The translations under genes and the position numbers were made by a program. The notes beneath the pieces are model-generated. The model saw nothing but the letters and a program-made list of their open reading frames with translations, did not search any database and was not told the DNA's origin. Of a stretch of DNA of 64,000 nucleotides, positions 26,450 through 39,603 are shown piece after piece. Source of the stretch: Rotaria sp. Silwood1 (taxonomy: Eukaryota > Rotifera > Eurotatoria > Philodinida > Philodinidae); contig CAJNOP010000954.1 in assembly GCA_905250075.1 (NCBI GenBank), forward strand, positions 1 through 64,000. Direction: 5' to 3'. Numbering within the stretch: position 1 is the stretch's first letter; the number at the start of each line of letters is the position of its first letter.

Positions 26450-26944
26450 AATTTATTATTATCTTTCTAGAATATTATACATTTTTTTTTTTTTAATACT
26501 CGAAAACAAATATATATATATTAGAGATTAAAGCAAGCACCAACAAACAGAAAAAGAAAAAGAAGAGGAACAAGGATCATTATTTATCATCACTGTTATA
26601 TATATATATGATTTTAATTGTATTTTGTTATGTTTATGCATTTTTTCGAGAACGATGATAAAGAAGAATATTATCACTTAAGATTAACAAAAAAAAAAAA
26701 AACGAAACCGATGGGAGTGAGCAAAGGATCGCGCGCGGGGAGCGGGGGAAGACGATATGAAAAACAAAACGACAAAGCAAATGACATTCGACTACAAAAA
26801 AGAAAAAAAAAAACTGTATAATAAGAAAATTCTAATAGGAAAAAGACAAAAAAAAAAAGAATTTGATACAAATAAAAATGAAAGAAAGAATAATGTTCTC
26901 TGTTTTTTTTTTTTGAAAAATACTTCTATCTTATTTTCTTTCAT
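26450..26944. other. Spacer with a GC-rich patch
   Basis: No gene. The open frames here are made of poly-A/poly-T. A GC-rich patch at about 26705-26755 (GATCGCGCGCGGGGAGCGGGGG) stands out sharply from the AT-rich surroundings. It sits between the AKR start and the end of the tensin-like gene, so it may be part of the AKR promoter. Confidence 0.4.
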
Positions 26945-29900
26945 TTAAACAGGTATACTGCCAATCATAACTTTCGATACAAAATTTGCAATAGCTGCTG
27001 ATGGTTGTGATGGATCAATTTCAGCAAATATATGACATTCATTTTCAGGTTGAGAAGATTTTGTACCATTGATTTTTTTTGATACAATACCAAAACATCT
27101 TTAAAAACAAAAAACATATTATCATTAAAAAAAAAAGAAAATGAAAATTAATCTACTTTGCATGTGGTAACATTTCAAGATCATTATATTGATATGTCCA
27201 AAAACGATCAGTTTCATAATCAAGACCACAATAAGTAACATATTCTTTTGGAAAATGACGTCGTGAAAATAATCTTAAAAAAAAAATAAATAAATTTATT
27301 CTATACGAATATTTAATAAATAATATATACTTTTTCTTAACATCTGTTAATGTAATACCAGTAGTTGATACTTTAAATGTAACAATAGTTGGTTGTAAAC
27401 GTTCAGCATTTTCAAATGTTGTATTTAATGCTTTAGCTACAGCCATTTGACCGGATAATGATTCAACATCAACATTATTTAAATAAACAACATTACAAGC
27501 TAAGAATAAGAATAAAAAATTTTTTATTCATCATATATTTTTTAATGGCTTCATTTTTTTACCAGCTCCTTTTTCTAATAAATCTTTAGTAGATATTTTT
27601 TTATTTTCTTGTTGTTGATTTATCATAGAATGAAAATCTTCAGCTATATCCATTGTTGGTAAAATAAGTTTTATAGGCAAAGCAAGTGCTGTTATTGTAT
27701 GTTGATAGACTAATTCTGATAGAGTAGCTAGAAAAATAATAACAATGAATTTATTTCGAATTCAAAAAAAATTTATATTTTTAAATATACCAAAATCAGG
27801 TTCATTAGGACAACCTTTCAATCGAACACCTTTAGTTGGTGTTCGTTCAATAAGATAATGTCGAACAAGTTCTGAAGCAGGATCAGCACCTGAATATTAT
27901 TATTTTTGTTTTTTTATGTTTGCATTAAAATCAAATAACAAACCTCGTTTTGACTGAATACCCGGTGGTAATGTTTCAACTTTAACAGCTAAACCAAAAG
28001 AACCTGGAAAACCTTGACTATCACGAATAAGAAATGTACCAGGTGGTTTTGTTTTAAGTAAATTAATAGCTATATGAATAAAGACACAAACAAAAAAAAT
28101 AATAATGAAATATATATATATTCAATATAATATACCATCTTCACGTGACATTTTTTCTTTATACCAAAATTGACTAACATTATGTGCTTGATAAGCACCA
28201 TTACGATTTACATCAGATTCTATTAAAAAAAACATAATAATAACGATATTTTATTTGTTTCATAAAAGAAATTTTTATTTCTGTTCTATCTATTAAACTT
28301 ATTTTTATACTAGAAATTATTTATAATATCTAATTTTCTTTTGCTACTATTGTGAAATATGATGTACTGCTGGCAATGTTTTATTTAGTAGGACACATCT
28401 CGAAGGATCTGGTTGGCCTTGTCAAGGTTTATAGTTATTGTATCGTATACCATGTGTCTGTACTTCCTAAAAGCAATATTTATTTGCACTATGAAAGAAA
28501 AAAATCTGGATAAAACATTGATCATTAATTTCAACTAAAGTTTAGCAAAGAAAAAAAAACATGTATTTTTATGAGTGTTCTCAAGATTTTGATGTTTTTC
28601 ATAGAAACGAAAAGAGATATTAAAAAAAAAGAGTAATTAAATAATCTAAACAGTATCAAAGTATTTATAAAAAGATGTTTTACTCTACAAGAGACATGAT
28701 GGGTGAGAAAAGTGGAAAAACATTTGGTGCTCTTGCCAGATCAATATCTCTCACAGAAGAACATCCAAAAATTGTTACTCTACTCGATAAGATCTATTAG
28801 TCTTGACTTCTAAAACTTCTCGCAGAAAATACATTCATTTTTAAAGTGTTAGAGACGGTTCATCTCCTGAAACTTATACCACTTTCTATTGGAAGTTACC
28901 AAGAAGTTCTAAAACACTTACGAGGAAGCATTCTCAAGTGTCACATGACTTTTAAGTCGAACGTATGCGCATTATGTAGATCCTAACGATCTATGAATTC
29001 TCTAAACAAAATTTCGTGCCGCTAACTTATTACTGCCGAGATACTACGTTTTTACTGTATGTTTAAGAAACAAGAGCCGTGGTCCCCCTCAGGAACACTG
29101 GAAAAACTGAATTTTGAATTTCGACTTGAAACTTTGCTTAGATATAGGTCTCAATGAGAATACTTTATTGTGAAAATTTCAGTTCTTTTCGTTGTTCCTA
29201 TTCTAAGATACAGCTATCGTAAAATTGCTGATAGACACAAGTAGATCCGATGTTCTTATTTCAGACTAGGAGCAACCAAAAGATCTGAAACCTTCACAAT
29301 AAACTATTCTCATTGAGGCCTGTCTATATGCAAAGTTTTAGGTAAAAACTCAAAATTTCCTGAGAGGGGGATCACAACTTTTTGCTTAAACATACAGTAA
29401 AAATGCAATATTTTAGCAGTAAGAAGCCAATGGCACGAACTTTTTTCAGAGAATTCATAGATCATTAGGGCCCACATGATGTTCATACGCTCGACTCAAA
29501 AGCGATGTGACAGTTCGGCATGTTCCCTCGTTAGTAGTAAGTCTGATAATATAATAAGTCATCTGTTAAAATTTCTTTTTTTCTTGAGAAATCTTTTCTT
29601 TTGATATTTAAGTTAATTTTCATATTACACCTACCTGCTGTAGAAGAGACACTTGATCTACGTGAATTTTCATCTTGATTTCGTAATGAACTAAAAACAA
29701 GAAAGTTTCATTTATAAAATAAAAAACAAAAATATTCTTTACCTATCTCCAATACGTGTTTGAGTATTTGCATTAACTAAAAATAAATTTATCTTTCTTT
29801 ATACAAAAAAATTTTATTTAAAACATATATATATACATACAAGATTGATTTATTACTGGAAATGTCGACATTGTTGATGAAATTTTCGTTGTTTGATTAT

Positions 29901-32900
29901 CAGCATTTGAAGTCTATGAAAAAAAAAGAACAAGAAAATTTGATTAAAAACAAAATTCGAATTTTCTTTTTTTTTAACACATCAAACAAAACAGGACAAA
30001 AAGAAAAATGGGTAGCGAGCGAAGGAATCAATTATTATCATTCCAAAAATGCATTTCTTACAGTCTCAACTGTAGTCGAACTTATATTTGTATCTGTTAT
30101 ACCAGGTTCAATAGATGATTGTAATACAGTACTCTCAATAATAGTTCCATGTGGTCTAGGTGCTCGTTTTGTTATATGACTATTTGAAGTTTTACGTTTT
30201 ATATCAATTTCAGATGTTTGTTGTTCTTGTTCTTGTTGAGATTTATTATTACTCAATGGATTTGATAAACCAACTGAACCCGGAACTAGAGTTGGTAATA
30301 TTGATATATCTTTTTGAGTTGTTTTTATTGTAGATGGTGATGATGTATTTGTTGTCTAGATGAGATAATTAATAGAATTTGTTTAGTTTTATTCAAATAT
30401 ATTATTTGATATATGAATTTAAAGAGATAATGAAAAGGATATAGAAAAAAAAACACATTATTTTTATCATGAGTAATGCAAAACTAAAGTTTCTAGAAAT
30501 AGTAATAGATTTTGTTAAAACTAATAATAATAATAAATTTTTTGTTTCGAAATTTATTTGTTATCAATGTATTTATATATATATGTATATTCAACATATT
30601 TCTTTTTCTGCTTGCTTCTCAACAATCGTCTGATACTTATCAACCTTAAATTTGACAAAAACAGATGTCAGAGGATGATGAAAGAAATATCTCAGAAGAA
30701 GATAAAACAATTCTCATCGTGCATAAATATTTTTCTTCTAATAATTATTATAATATGGGTTATTAGAATGGATAGCAATTATTTCTTCTTATATATTATT
30801 GGCGTACTATTTATAATTCTTACTATTTTTTGTTGTTGTTCATATTGATGACTAATAACAGGTATTGATGTACCACGTGATGGTTCTTGTATTTGACGAT
30901 AATATTGATTATTATCAATAAATTTTTGTTGTTGTCGTTGTGAATTAGATCTTGTTGTTGGTTGATTTTCTGTCCATTCATTTTTACCATATTGTATATC
31001 AACAGGTATATGTCGATATCTATTATGATATTGTCGTGTATTCATACCTGAATCTGTTTCATAACCAGTTATATGTTCTGAACGATTTGTTTGATTAAAA
31101 CCAGGCTGACTACGTATATTAATTGGTATTCTATTTAAATTTGTTGATGATGACATACGATTATTAACAATAACAGTTTCAGGTATAACAGCCATACGTG
31201 ATGGTATTGGTCGTGTCATATGTAATCGACCACTACTAATTAAACCACTATCAGTATCATAACCATCTGGATGAGGTGTTGAACGATGAGTTTCATAGTA
31301 ACGATAACATGGATACGTAGGTGGTGGTGGTGGTGGTGGAACACGATAATATCGTGGAGGATAAACACGAGATGTCATTAAACCTGTATCAGTATCATAA
31401 CCAGAATAATCAGGACCACGTATACGAATACCACTTGATGGTAATGTTGAACGTGAATAATAATAATATTCATTTGGTACATAAGAATCAACATATGTAC
31501 GTGATGGTGAACGAATTAAATCCATACGACGTAATTCAATAGGTCCTTCAGGTGGTGGTTCTGATGTTGCACGTAAATATGTTGGAATAGCAGTTGTTGA
31601 TGCTGATGTATAACCATCTTTATATTAGAAAAAAAGCAAACAATATAATATGAGTTTTATTTGTTTTGTTTTAATATAAAAAAGAAAATTTCTTTTTTTA
31701 TTACCTCGATTATCTTGTCGACTATAAGGTCGTCTTGATGATAATGTACTTGTTGAACTATCTGTTCGATAGAGTTTTATTGGAAATCGACCTCGATTTG
31801 GATCCATCTAAATAAATATAATTTATGATGATAAGAAAAAAAAGAAAAATTTTCTTTCTTTTTTTTTTCTTGTAAATTATTTTTATCAAATGTAATATAA
31901 TAAATCAATTGATATCACATAAGACTTGATCGGATAATTTATTTTAAAGTCATAAAATAAAAATGTTACAAGTACTCATTTGATAAAGTGGTTATATTTT
32001 CTTGTGGAATTTTATATATATATATATATTCTTATTATGAATCTATCATATAATAATTTTTTTCTTTTTTATCTAATAAAAAATAATGAATGTTTTGTAT
32101 TTTTTTTCTATTAATTTCGTGTGTTTTTTATGTTAATGTATCTTAATTATAACTAAATGAACATAATTTAATTTTTGTCTTTTTGTGTTTGTGTAATAAC
32201 AAAAAAAAAATGTTCTGATAAGTCAAGTAAAAAATTTCCATAATCAAAAAAACAAGAAAACTTACACGATGAATTGAATCAGTATGAGCAGCACTTGAAC
32301 TATAAGTTCGTCGATTATGAATTGGTATATCTGTTGTTAAATTTATTTGATTTTTTTGTGCACGTTTTTTTAATGTATTTTGAACACTTTCTAATAATGA
32401 ATCAATTAGATGTTCATCGATTGATGTTGATGTTTGAGATTTTGTTGTTATTGGAATATCAATAGTTTCATTACCACGTTTAATACGTATACGTTCTTCA
32501 CGAGTTATTTTTGAACGTTGTGGATTATTTGTTGTATTATCAATATCATCACGTTTTGGATTATTTGATATTGATGATGATGATAATAATTTTGAATTTG
32601 TTAAATCATTATTTGCATGACGTTGATATGAATATCGATGAATATTATTAGTATTATTACTAATTGGACGATTTACTTCATTAAGTAAATCTTTGACAAG
32701 ATCATCAAGTTGATCAACATCTGATTTTAATTTTGATGATGATGATGATGACATGATTTTATTTGAAGTTTTATATGAGACAGGTAGTGTTATGCCACTG
32801 TCACTTATGTTGTTATTATGTGAAGGAGAAGAAGAAGAAGAAGAGACAACACTAGTTATTTGTATAGGCAAACTAGTAGTAGCCTTTTGGTTTGTTTGTG

Positions 32901-32970
32901 ATGGAAAGGAAGAAGACGTAGTTGTACTAGAAGCGTTATTATAATGATTGACTTGCACGTTTTTGTACAT
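26945..32970 (-). CDS. Tensin-type SH2-PTB adaptor lacking the phosphatase domain
   Basis: Fourteen exons on the minus strand join into about 990 residues: 32973-32266, 31807-31705, 31617-30824, 30355-30062, 29913-29841, 29776-29743, 29690-29635, 28219-28136, 28069-27944, 27889-27791, 27727-27563, 27499-27331, 27273-27157, 27098-26945. The C-terminal third is an SH2 domain ([15 protein letters not shown], then [20 protein letters not shown] with the phosphotyrosine-binding Arg) directly followed by a PTB domain ([44 protein letters not shown]). This pairing is specific to tensins, which link integrin tails to actin at focal adhesions. The N-terminal part is disordered, with an LD-like helix ([12 protein letters not shown]) and three GY[DE]TDSG repeats. 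No PTEN-like phosphatase/C2 region was found, as in vertebrate TNS4. The ATG at 32970 follows an acceptor-like CTAG. Confidence 0.88.
28374..28520. mobile_element. Short MITE-like element in tensin intron
   Basis: The left end CAATGTTTTAT at 28374 is mirrored by ATAAAACATTG ending at 28520. The right end reads TCTGGATAAAACATTG, whose complement CAATGTTTTATCCAGA closely matches the terminus of the element at 16261-16384. About 147 bases, no coding capacity. It lies within the tensin intron 28220-29634. A target duplication is not clear. Confidence 0.5.
28914..29541. repeat. Fold-back element A1 in tensin intron
   Basis: Imperfect reverse-complement arms of about 280-300 bases. The left arm includes CGAGGAAGCATTCTC, GTGTCACATGACTTTTAAGT and CGAACGTATG. 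The right arm ends GCGATGTGACAGTTCGGCAT then GTTCCCTCGTTAGTAGTAAG. The terminal 45 bases match those of the fold-back at 40386-41021, so the two belong to one family. No coding capacity. It lies inside the intron 28220-29634. Confidence 0.8.
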
Positions 32971-35900
32971 AGACTAGAACATAAGAGAAAAGCAAAAAAA
33001 ATAAAATAAAACAAAGAACAATGTTATTAATGCGTTGGTGCCATAGAAGAAATAGAAAAAGAAAAAGAACGAAAAAATCATGTTAGTCTCTGGTAAATGA
33101 GAAAGAAGGGCAGTTAGAATGGTAGTAGAATCTGTTTTTCTATCTCCCCGTAGTGGTCGCATTCGGTTTTTTTTTTCTTTCTTCCTCTTCTATTTATGTG
33201 TGTGCACAATTTTTATATAACCCCTTTCTTATCCCGCATTTTTGTATTGAGATGAGAGCGCCCGTCGCCTCAGCTATTGCCTAAATAATGGCATCAACGA
33301 CCCGTATTCTGTTCGTTCGCTTTGCTATCATGTTGTATTACTTTATCTGATACACACATACTGTGACGAATGAGAGAGAAAGGGAAAAAAAAAGCCACCA
33401 TCTTATTTTTTTTTTTTTTGTATATATATATAAGTAATAAATCGGCTTAGAAAATTTTAATGAAATGTATAGCTTAGATGTACATATAATTATTAAGAAA
33501 TAAATGATCTTTATTAAAATTGATGATATGTCTTTTTTTTCAAAATAAAAGTATTCCTTTTGAATTTCATCTATAATGATAAAATAATATTAGTAGAAGT
33601 GTTGATCACAAATAAAAGTTTTTTTTTTATTGACAACACTTATTTTATGTATATATATATATATGTACATACCAATCAAAACGATGTTCAAGTCATCATT
33701 AACTATTAGATTTACAATAATGTCCTTCTCAATGAATAACAAATATACATGTGATAGTCTTCAAAATTTATTCATCTGCAAAAAAAAAAAGAACATGAAA
33801 CCAGAAGAAATACATACAAGAAAAAGAAAATAGCAATGTATGAACGAAAGAAGACATCCAAGAGAAACGATAGACATATACATGTATATTTTAAAAAAAA
33901 CGTAAAGAAGACTGGTGCATGTGGTTATTTAACAATGATTCATTTTCCTAGCATTCGGAATAGACAAAAACCAGCTGTGCACGTATGTTCTCAATAGAAA
34001 ACAGTCTAATGAATGCATACAATAATTTATTGTACTACAGAGGAAAACCTATCGTTAATAAAACAAGACAGAATGTCATGTTTGATCATGAGTAAAAACT
34101 ACAGATTTATCTTCGAATAATTACCAAAAAAAAAAAACAACGATTTGTTTCAACAGAAAGAAAAAACAACGAGAAAGTAAGATAATTAACATCATTTCTC
34201 CTGTCTTTAATAGTATCTCATTTATTCATATTATCTTTACCTGTCTCTCTTCTTCTATATATATGTCTACTCATGAGACATAAACTAATTCAAATTTGTG
34301 TGCACACACTTTTTTTTTCTATAGTAATCATCATCACATCTGTTGTCTCATCTTTCGATCACGAATCGATTTCATCTATGTCTCAGTCTATTCTCTTTCG
34401 ATATAAATCTATGTCAAACAGACGATTGTCGATGATGTTCAGTTGAGCAGTAAAGAATTCACACAAAAAAAAATGTATGATTGAGGGGACAATATAAAGC
34501 CTACTGCCATGCAATATATATGCATGCAAACAGTTCACCGTTCTTTTTTTTTTCCTCTTCTTCTCTTCTCTTACTGTGCGAATATGTATGTGCACACAAG
34601 ATGAATTTATTCAACGAGAAACAGAATAGTGCATCCTGACCGAGTTATATGCTTTTATTCTCAGTTGATGTAGTAAATGATGATGATGATGATGGTAAAA
34701 GAATAACGGTAATGGTAGAGATTTAACAAAAAAAGAACAGCACAGTTAGCCTGATGTAAAATCAACAAAAAAAAAAACTGCTGCACTGTTTACATTTACA
34801 TTTTGTCGTCTCAAGAATGTATGAATAGAACCTTCGAAAAGCATCAATATTGATAAAGAAAAAGAAAAAGAAAGAGAGAGATTTGTATCAACACTAGCCG
34901 TAGTAATAAATCTTATATGAGTCAAGATTTACATATAAATAAATATCTCATCTGAACATTATTATAGTCAATCAGAACCAGCAGTGTCGTTTGTGTATAC
35001 TTGTAGGCGATTAACATCAAAACAAAGAGATTCCATTGCTACAATGTTTAGACATGTTTATAGAGATCGATAGAACATTATCCAAGGATACACTATTCTA
35101 GACAATAACACTAGTATAATGAATCAATGATATGTATGTGATAAGATTTCCAAGAACATGAAATAAAAAAGAAAAAGATAATAAAATCAGTCATACTCAC
35201 TTCTTTTATCAATATTCTTTATTTTGTTACTGTCATTATAGAAATATCGTTTTCATGCTATATTCTCATTCTCATTCGTGCATGTTCAAGACTAACAACA
35301 AGACTAGCAAAGACAAAAAAGGTCATATACATCCATATGCTTGCGTAAGCATATATGAGGGTGCTCTCGTTGATCAAGGCAATATTATTATTTTAACAAA
35401 CGATGTAGACTAAAATCGATTATCATTCGGTTGATTAGAATAATAAGTCGACCAACACAACAACATATAAGTGATCGACCTCAAGCAACACATATTGAAT
35501 TGAACAAATTATTCTTCATATATTTAATATAGAAGGCGGGAATAATAGACATAGAAAGAGTGAGTGAATGGTTAAATACTTCTGTATGAACAAGAAAATG
35601 TCATTGAAATTTCTATTGACTGAATATCGAATGGTATTCATATGTAAATATAAATGAAAATAAAATAGAAGAAGAAGAAGAAGAAGAAAAAAAAACGAAA
35701 ATGAATCATCATCTAGAACAAAAGTATTCATACAATAAACTAAAGAAAAAACATTTTAATTGATTATTTAATCATATATAAATTCAATTTTATATAAAAT
35801 TTATTTATTATGTCTAATATATCAATCAAAATAAAATTTTATAAAAAATCAATTTAATTCTAGAAGTGAAGACATTCAATATCTTTAAAGAAGTTTTCGT

Positions 35901-36513
35901 ATAGAACTCGGATAAATTTTGATCGATTAAATTCATCATAAATTAAATTACCTAAGTCAATTATATCCTTTTTTTCTTTGTTGTTGTTAAATATATGCTT
36001 GGTTTTATAAGTGCATTATGGAAATTTTGAAGTACGAGAACAAAAAACTAATAAAATTTTGTCTGCAAGTGACATGCGAATCAATTGAATTATATAAAAA
36101 ACGTAAATGAATGATTCATGTTGTCAGAAATTTCATGAAATTTTATTGGATAAAAATTAACGAATAATATTATCATGTCTCTAGTTCTTATATTTTAATT
36201 AATTATTACCAGGATTTATCTATGAGATATAAGAGAATTTTCGAATAGATGAAAATTGATTATTTAAGAAAGAGAATATCTTGTATTGAAATTTGTTTTT
36301 TATTTGCTACTTGTTACTAGGACACGTGATTTTATTAAGAGTTTAGCAAATAACATAAAAGCGAACTGTGCTATGAAGTGCAAAACAGCATTTTTTTTCC
36401 TGTTAATCCTCTCGATACTATAAGGTTCATTTATATTTTAGAAATAGACATAGTCATTATTTCTCTTTTGTCATGCAACATTCCAATTACTTATAGCTAT
36501 TACGAATACTAGA
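32971..36513. other. Large intergenic region between tensin-like and DUSP genes
   Basis: About 3.5 kb between divergent genes; both promoters should lie here. No domain or long frame was found. The region holds microsatellite patches (TATA runs at 33420 and 33645, GATGAT at 34680, GAAGAA at 35670) and a patch of balanced composition at 33230-33330. No transposon ends were identified. Confidence 0.5.
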
Positions 36514-39338
36514 ATGAGTAGAAAATTATTACCATCTATTTCTTCGATGAATTCAACAAACATGGCCAATCTCAATCGAATGACATTATTAATGTCAATA
36601 TCGGAAATAACACCACAACTTTTTCTTGCTGGTTTTTAATTTTTATTTTTTTCAAATAATTTCTTGATTCTTTTTTTTTTTTTAATCGAAAATTATTTCT
36701 TAGGTCAAATGGCAGCAACTGTTGAACAAGTACAAAAATTAGGAATAACATATATTTTGGTAAATAATTTTTGTCTCTTAGTTTAATTTTATTAATTCTT
36801 TTTTCTTTTTTTTTTGAAACTTATTTGTAAAACAAAAAGAATGTTGCAGTTGAATCATCTCCTATTGTTTATCCAAAAGGTATTAAAGTAGAAAAATTTG
36901 ATATAATTGATTTTCCAACAGCACCAATAAGTAATTTTTTTAATTCATTAACTGATAAAATTCATGGTCATCTTAATACTAATAAACAAAATAAAGTACT
37001 TGTTCATTGTATGGCTGGCATTAGTCGAAGTAATTTTGAAATCAATTTAATATCCTTCTTTTTCTTTTTTAGTTTTTCACTTTTTTTTTTATTGAATTTA
37101 GGTACAACAATTGTTTGTGCTTATTTAATGCGTTATATGAATATGACATTACGAGAAGCATATTTATTATGTAAAAAACATCGGGCCATATGCTTTCCAA
37201 ATTTAGGATTTTGGAATCAACTTATTACATATGAAAATCAACTAAAAAAAGATATTAGTGTTAAAAGTAAGAACATAGATTTGATTTGAGGATTGAACCT
37301 ATAGTATAAAAGTCTTGACATTAAATATTTTCAACTACTAGAAGACAATTGATTAGAGAAAAAAATCAAAATTGAATAATTTTGTGAAGACTTTTCTTCT
37401 CGAATAATATTGAAATTTCAGAAGCGACTGATTTTCATGAATCCTGAACTTCTGTAAATATTAAACGGAGGGTATACATTTAGGTTTTGATTCTCTCTAC
37501 ACCCATATTGGAATATCCATGGAACAGATCGTACCATATAATTTTCATGTCTTGTGACATTTCTGGTATTTAGAACTTCAGTACATAAGGCATGATTGCA
37601 TTTGTTTGTAAGCAAAGCATGATAATGTCAGCTACGCTTGAAACACTAGGACACGGTTGTCGATTGTTTTTAGGAGTGGAGGGGGGGGGGATATAATTTT
37701 GGCAGACAATGTTCTCATTTTTCTGGCGTGAAAACGATTGACCGGGGGCGCGGGGAAGAAACGACACTAGTTTTCGCAAGGTCATACCGTACCCCCCTCC
37801 CCCCTCGGGCTTCCATCCAATCGGTCATTTCTCCCAGGAATCGTAAAAGATTGGCAGACAGACAGACAATTTTGGGGGATAGCCCCCTCCCCCCATCCTC
37901 ACCTAATCGGAAAGCCTGCACTAGGATTGCTTGAGTTTCGAGTGTTCATAAACTTGAATCTTACAGAATCCAGATACATTTCGAGCTCGTCGAGTTACGT
38001 ATAATGATGTTGTCCTTGATATATACAAATGATATTTGTACAGTGAAACTTAAAGAAAATCTGAAAAGCTATTAAAAATTGAAATACGTCCTAAGCATCA
38101 AGTGTCAATATTTATCCGAATGTTTTTTGAGAAAGTCAATTTTTTCGATACGACAGCAAAAAAACATAAATACGAATTTTTATTCTAAGATTTTGACCGT
38201 CAAACCTTCAGTTCAGAAAGAAACAAAATATCATAGTCAGAATCAACATAAAAATCTATATCGAATAATATACTTAATACGAAAAGCTAAATTTCAACAT
38301 TAGAAGAACAATAAGTCAGAATATTTGAAGATAATAGTGAGAAGATATAAGAATCGAAATGTGAGAAAAAAATCAGTTTTAAGTCTTGAGTATACTATTC
38401 AATGTAGATTTTTGTATTGATTCTAAATCGTGATATTCGTTTCATTTGGAACTGAAGTTCTAATCATTAAAATGTATTAGAATTTTACTAAATCCTCCAA
38501 AAATACAATAACCAGATCAGACTACCAAGATTTGATACTTTTAGCGTATTTCAATATTTATAGATTTTTCTAAGTTTCACTATAAAAATATTTTTTAAAG
38601 CTAACTCGATGAACTTTATCCAATCATGACGAAAAAAAAAGAAAAACAAAAGTATTGCTTAAATTTCGCATTGTTGATAATTCGAAAAAATTTTTTGATT
38701 TCATCGATTATTTAGTGATACCAACTCAATTTGGTAATGTACCTGATGTTGCATATGAAGAAATAAAACAATTACGTGCTCAACAACCATTTGGATCGAT
38801 ACCTTTATCTACAACATCATTGTCTTCTACTATTAATAATTCTATCAATAGTAGTAATACAAATACAGATACAATTTCTAATCAAACTCGAACAACTGTT
38901 CGAGATACATCCATTAATCATTCAAATGCTGTTGTACGATCTCGATCATTAAATTCAAATAATCGACCAACAATTGCTCCTTCTTCAACATATATTAATA
39001 ATTCAGTTTATCAAACACCATTATATACAACTAATAAACAAACATTTCTAACACCAGCACGATTTGGTTTACATCGTTCATTTACTAATGGTGCATCACA
39101 TAATAATAGTTTACTTCCACCTGCACAAAGTACATCATCAACATCTTATGTTAGTAATCGAATTTTACCTACAACTATAAAACATCGACATATGAATAAT
39201 AATAATAATAATAATAATCGTAATCATCCATCAACAGTTACTATTAGTGCAGTAGGAACAACAATAAATAATGATGAACAACGTTCAGTTTATGAAACAA
39301 CATATCGTGCAAGTTTTTTTAAACCATTAGATCCTTAA
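36514..39338 (+). CDS. Dual-specificity phosphatase, DUSP14-like (copy 1)
   Basis: Five exons (36514-36631, 36704-36759, 36840-37029, 37102-37266, 38716-39338) join in frame to 383 residues. The catalytic loop is HCMAGISRS (Cys nucleophile and Arg of the HCxxGxxR signature). It is preceded by a D-x-P general-acid segment (IDFPTAPISNFF) and followed by CAYLMRYMNMTLREAYLLCK and FPNLGFWNQLITYE. The stretch KMIPTQFGNVPDV matches the end of animal DUSP14 (MVQTPYGIVPDVY). DUSP14-type enzymes remove phosphate from MAP-kinase pathway proteins. The remaining roughly 200 residues are a Ser/Asn-rich disordered tail not found in DUSP14. The start ATG lies just after an acceptor-like CTAG. A shorter product ending at 37289 would result if the last intron were retained. 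The last intron contains a GC-rich patch and a fold-back element. Confidence 0.87.
37660..37920. repeat. GC-rich G/C-tract patch in DUSP copy 1 intron
   Basis: About 260 bases far richer in G and C than the surroundings, with G-runs (GGAGGGGGGGGGG near 37677, CCGGGGGCGCGGGG near 37742) and C-runs (ACCCCCCTCCCCCC near 37790, CCCCCTCCCCCC near 37882). G-runs on the left face C-runs on the right, so it is partly self-complementary. It resembles the core of the MITE at 16261 in composition, but the ends are not defined. Confidence 0.5.
37985..38615. repeat. Fold-back element in DUSP copy 1 intron
   Basis: Arms of about 300 bases are imperfect reverse complements. Left: GTCGAGTTAC, ACAGTGAAACTTAAAGAAAA, ATTGAAATACG, CTTCAGTTC, AAAAATCTATATCGAATA. 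Right, in reverse order: TATTCAATGTAGATTTTTG, GAACTGAAGTT, CGTATTTCAATA, TTTTTCTAAGTTTCACTAT, TAACTCGATGA. The centre is near 38330. The right end stops about 100 bases before the acceptor at 38715. No coding capacity. Confidence 0.8.
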
Positions 39339-39603
39339 TATCAAAAAAAAAAAGATTAGTTTTCGTTTTTTCTCATTTGAATGATTCTATGCAGCCTGTG
39401 CTAACGTGATACGCATTTGTATGTTATCTCATTATCTTTTTGTTTTTGAATGTCAGATGCGTGTCTTCCATTTTGTTTTATCTTATATGTTTTTTTTAAT
39501 AAACAAAATAATATTCTTCTCGGTGTGTATCAAAAGAAAAAAAGATCTAGAATATTAAATTATATTTAACTTTTGTTTTTTTCTTTTGTTCTAGAAAGTT
39601 GTA

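Noticed and set aside
26618-26948. Several open frames around 26.7 kb on both strands
   Set aside because: Lys/Phe-rich frames from poly-A and poly-T runs next to the GC-rich patch.
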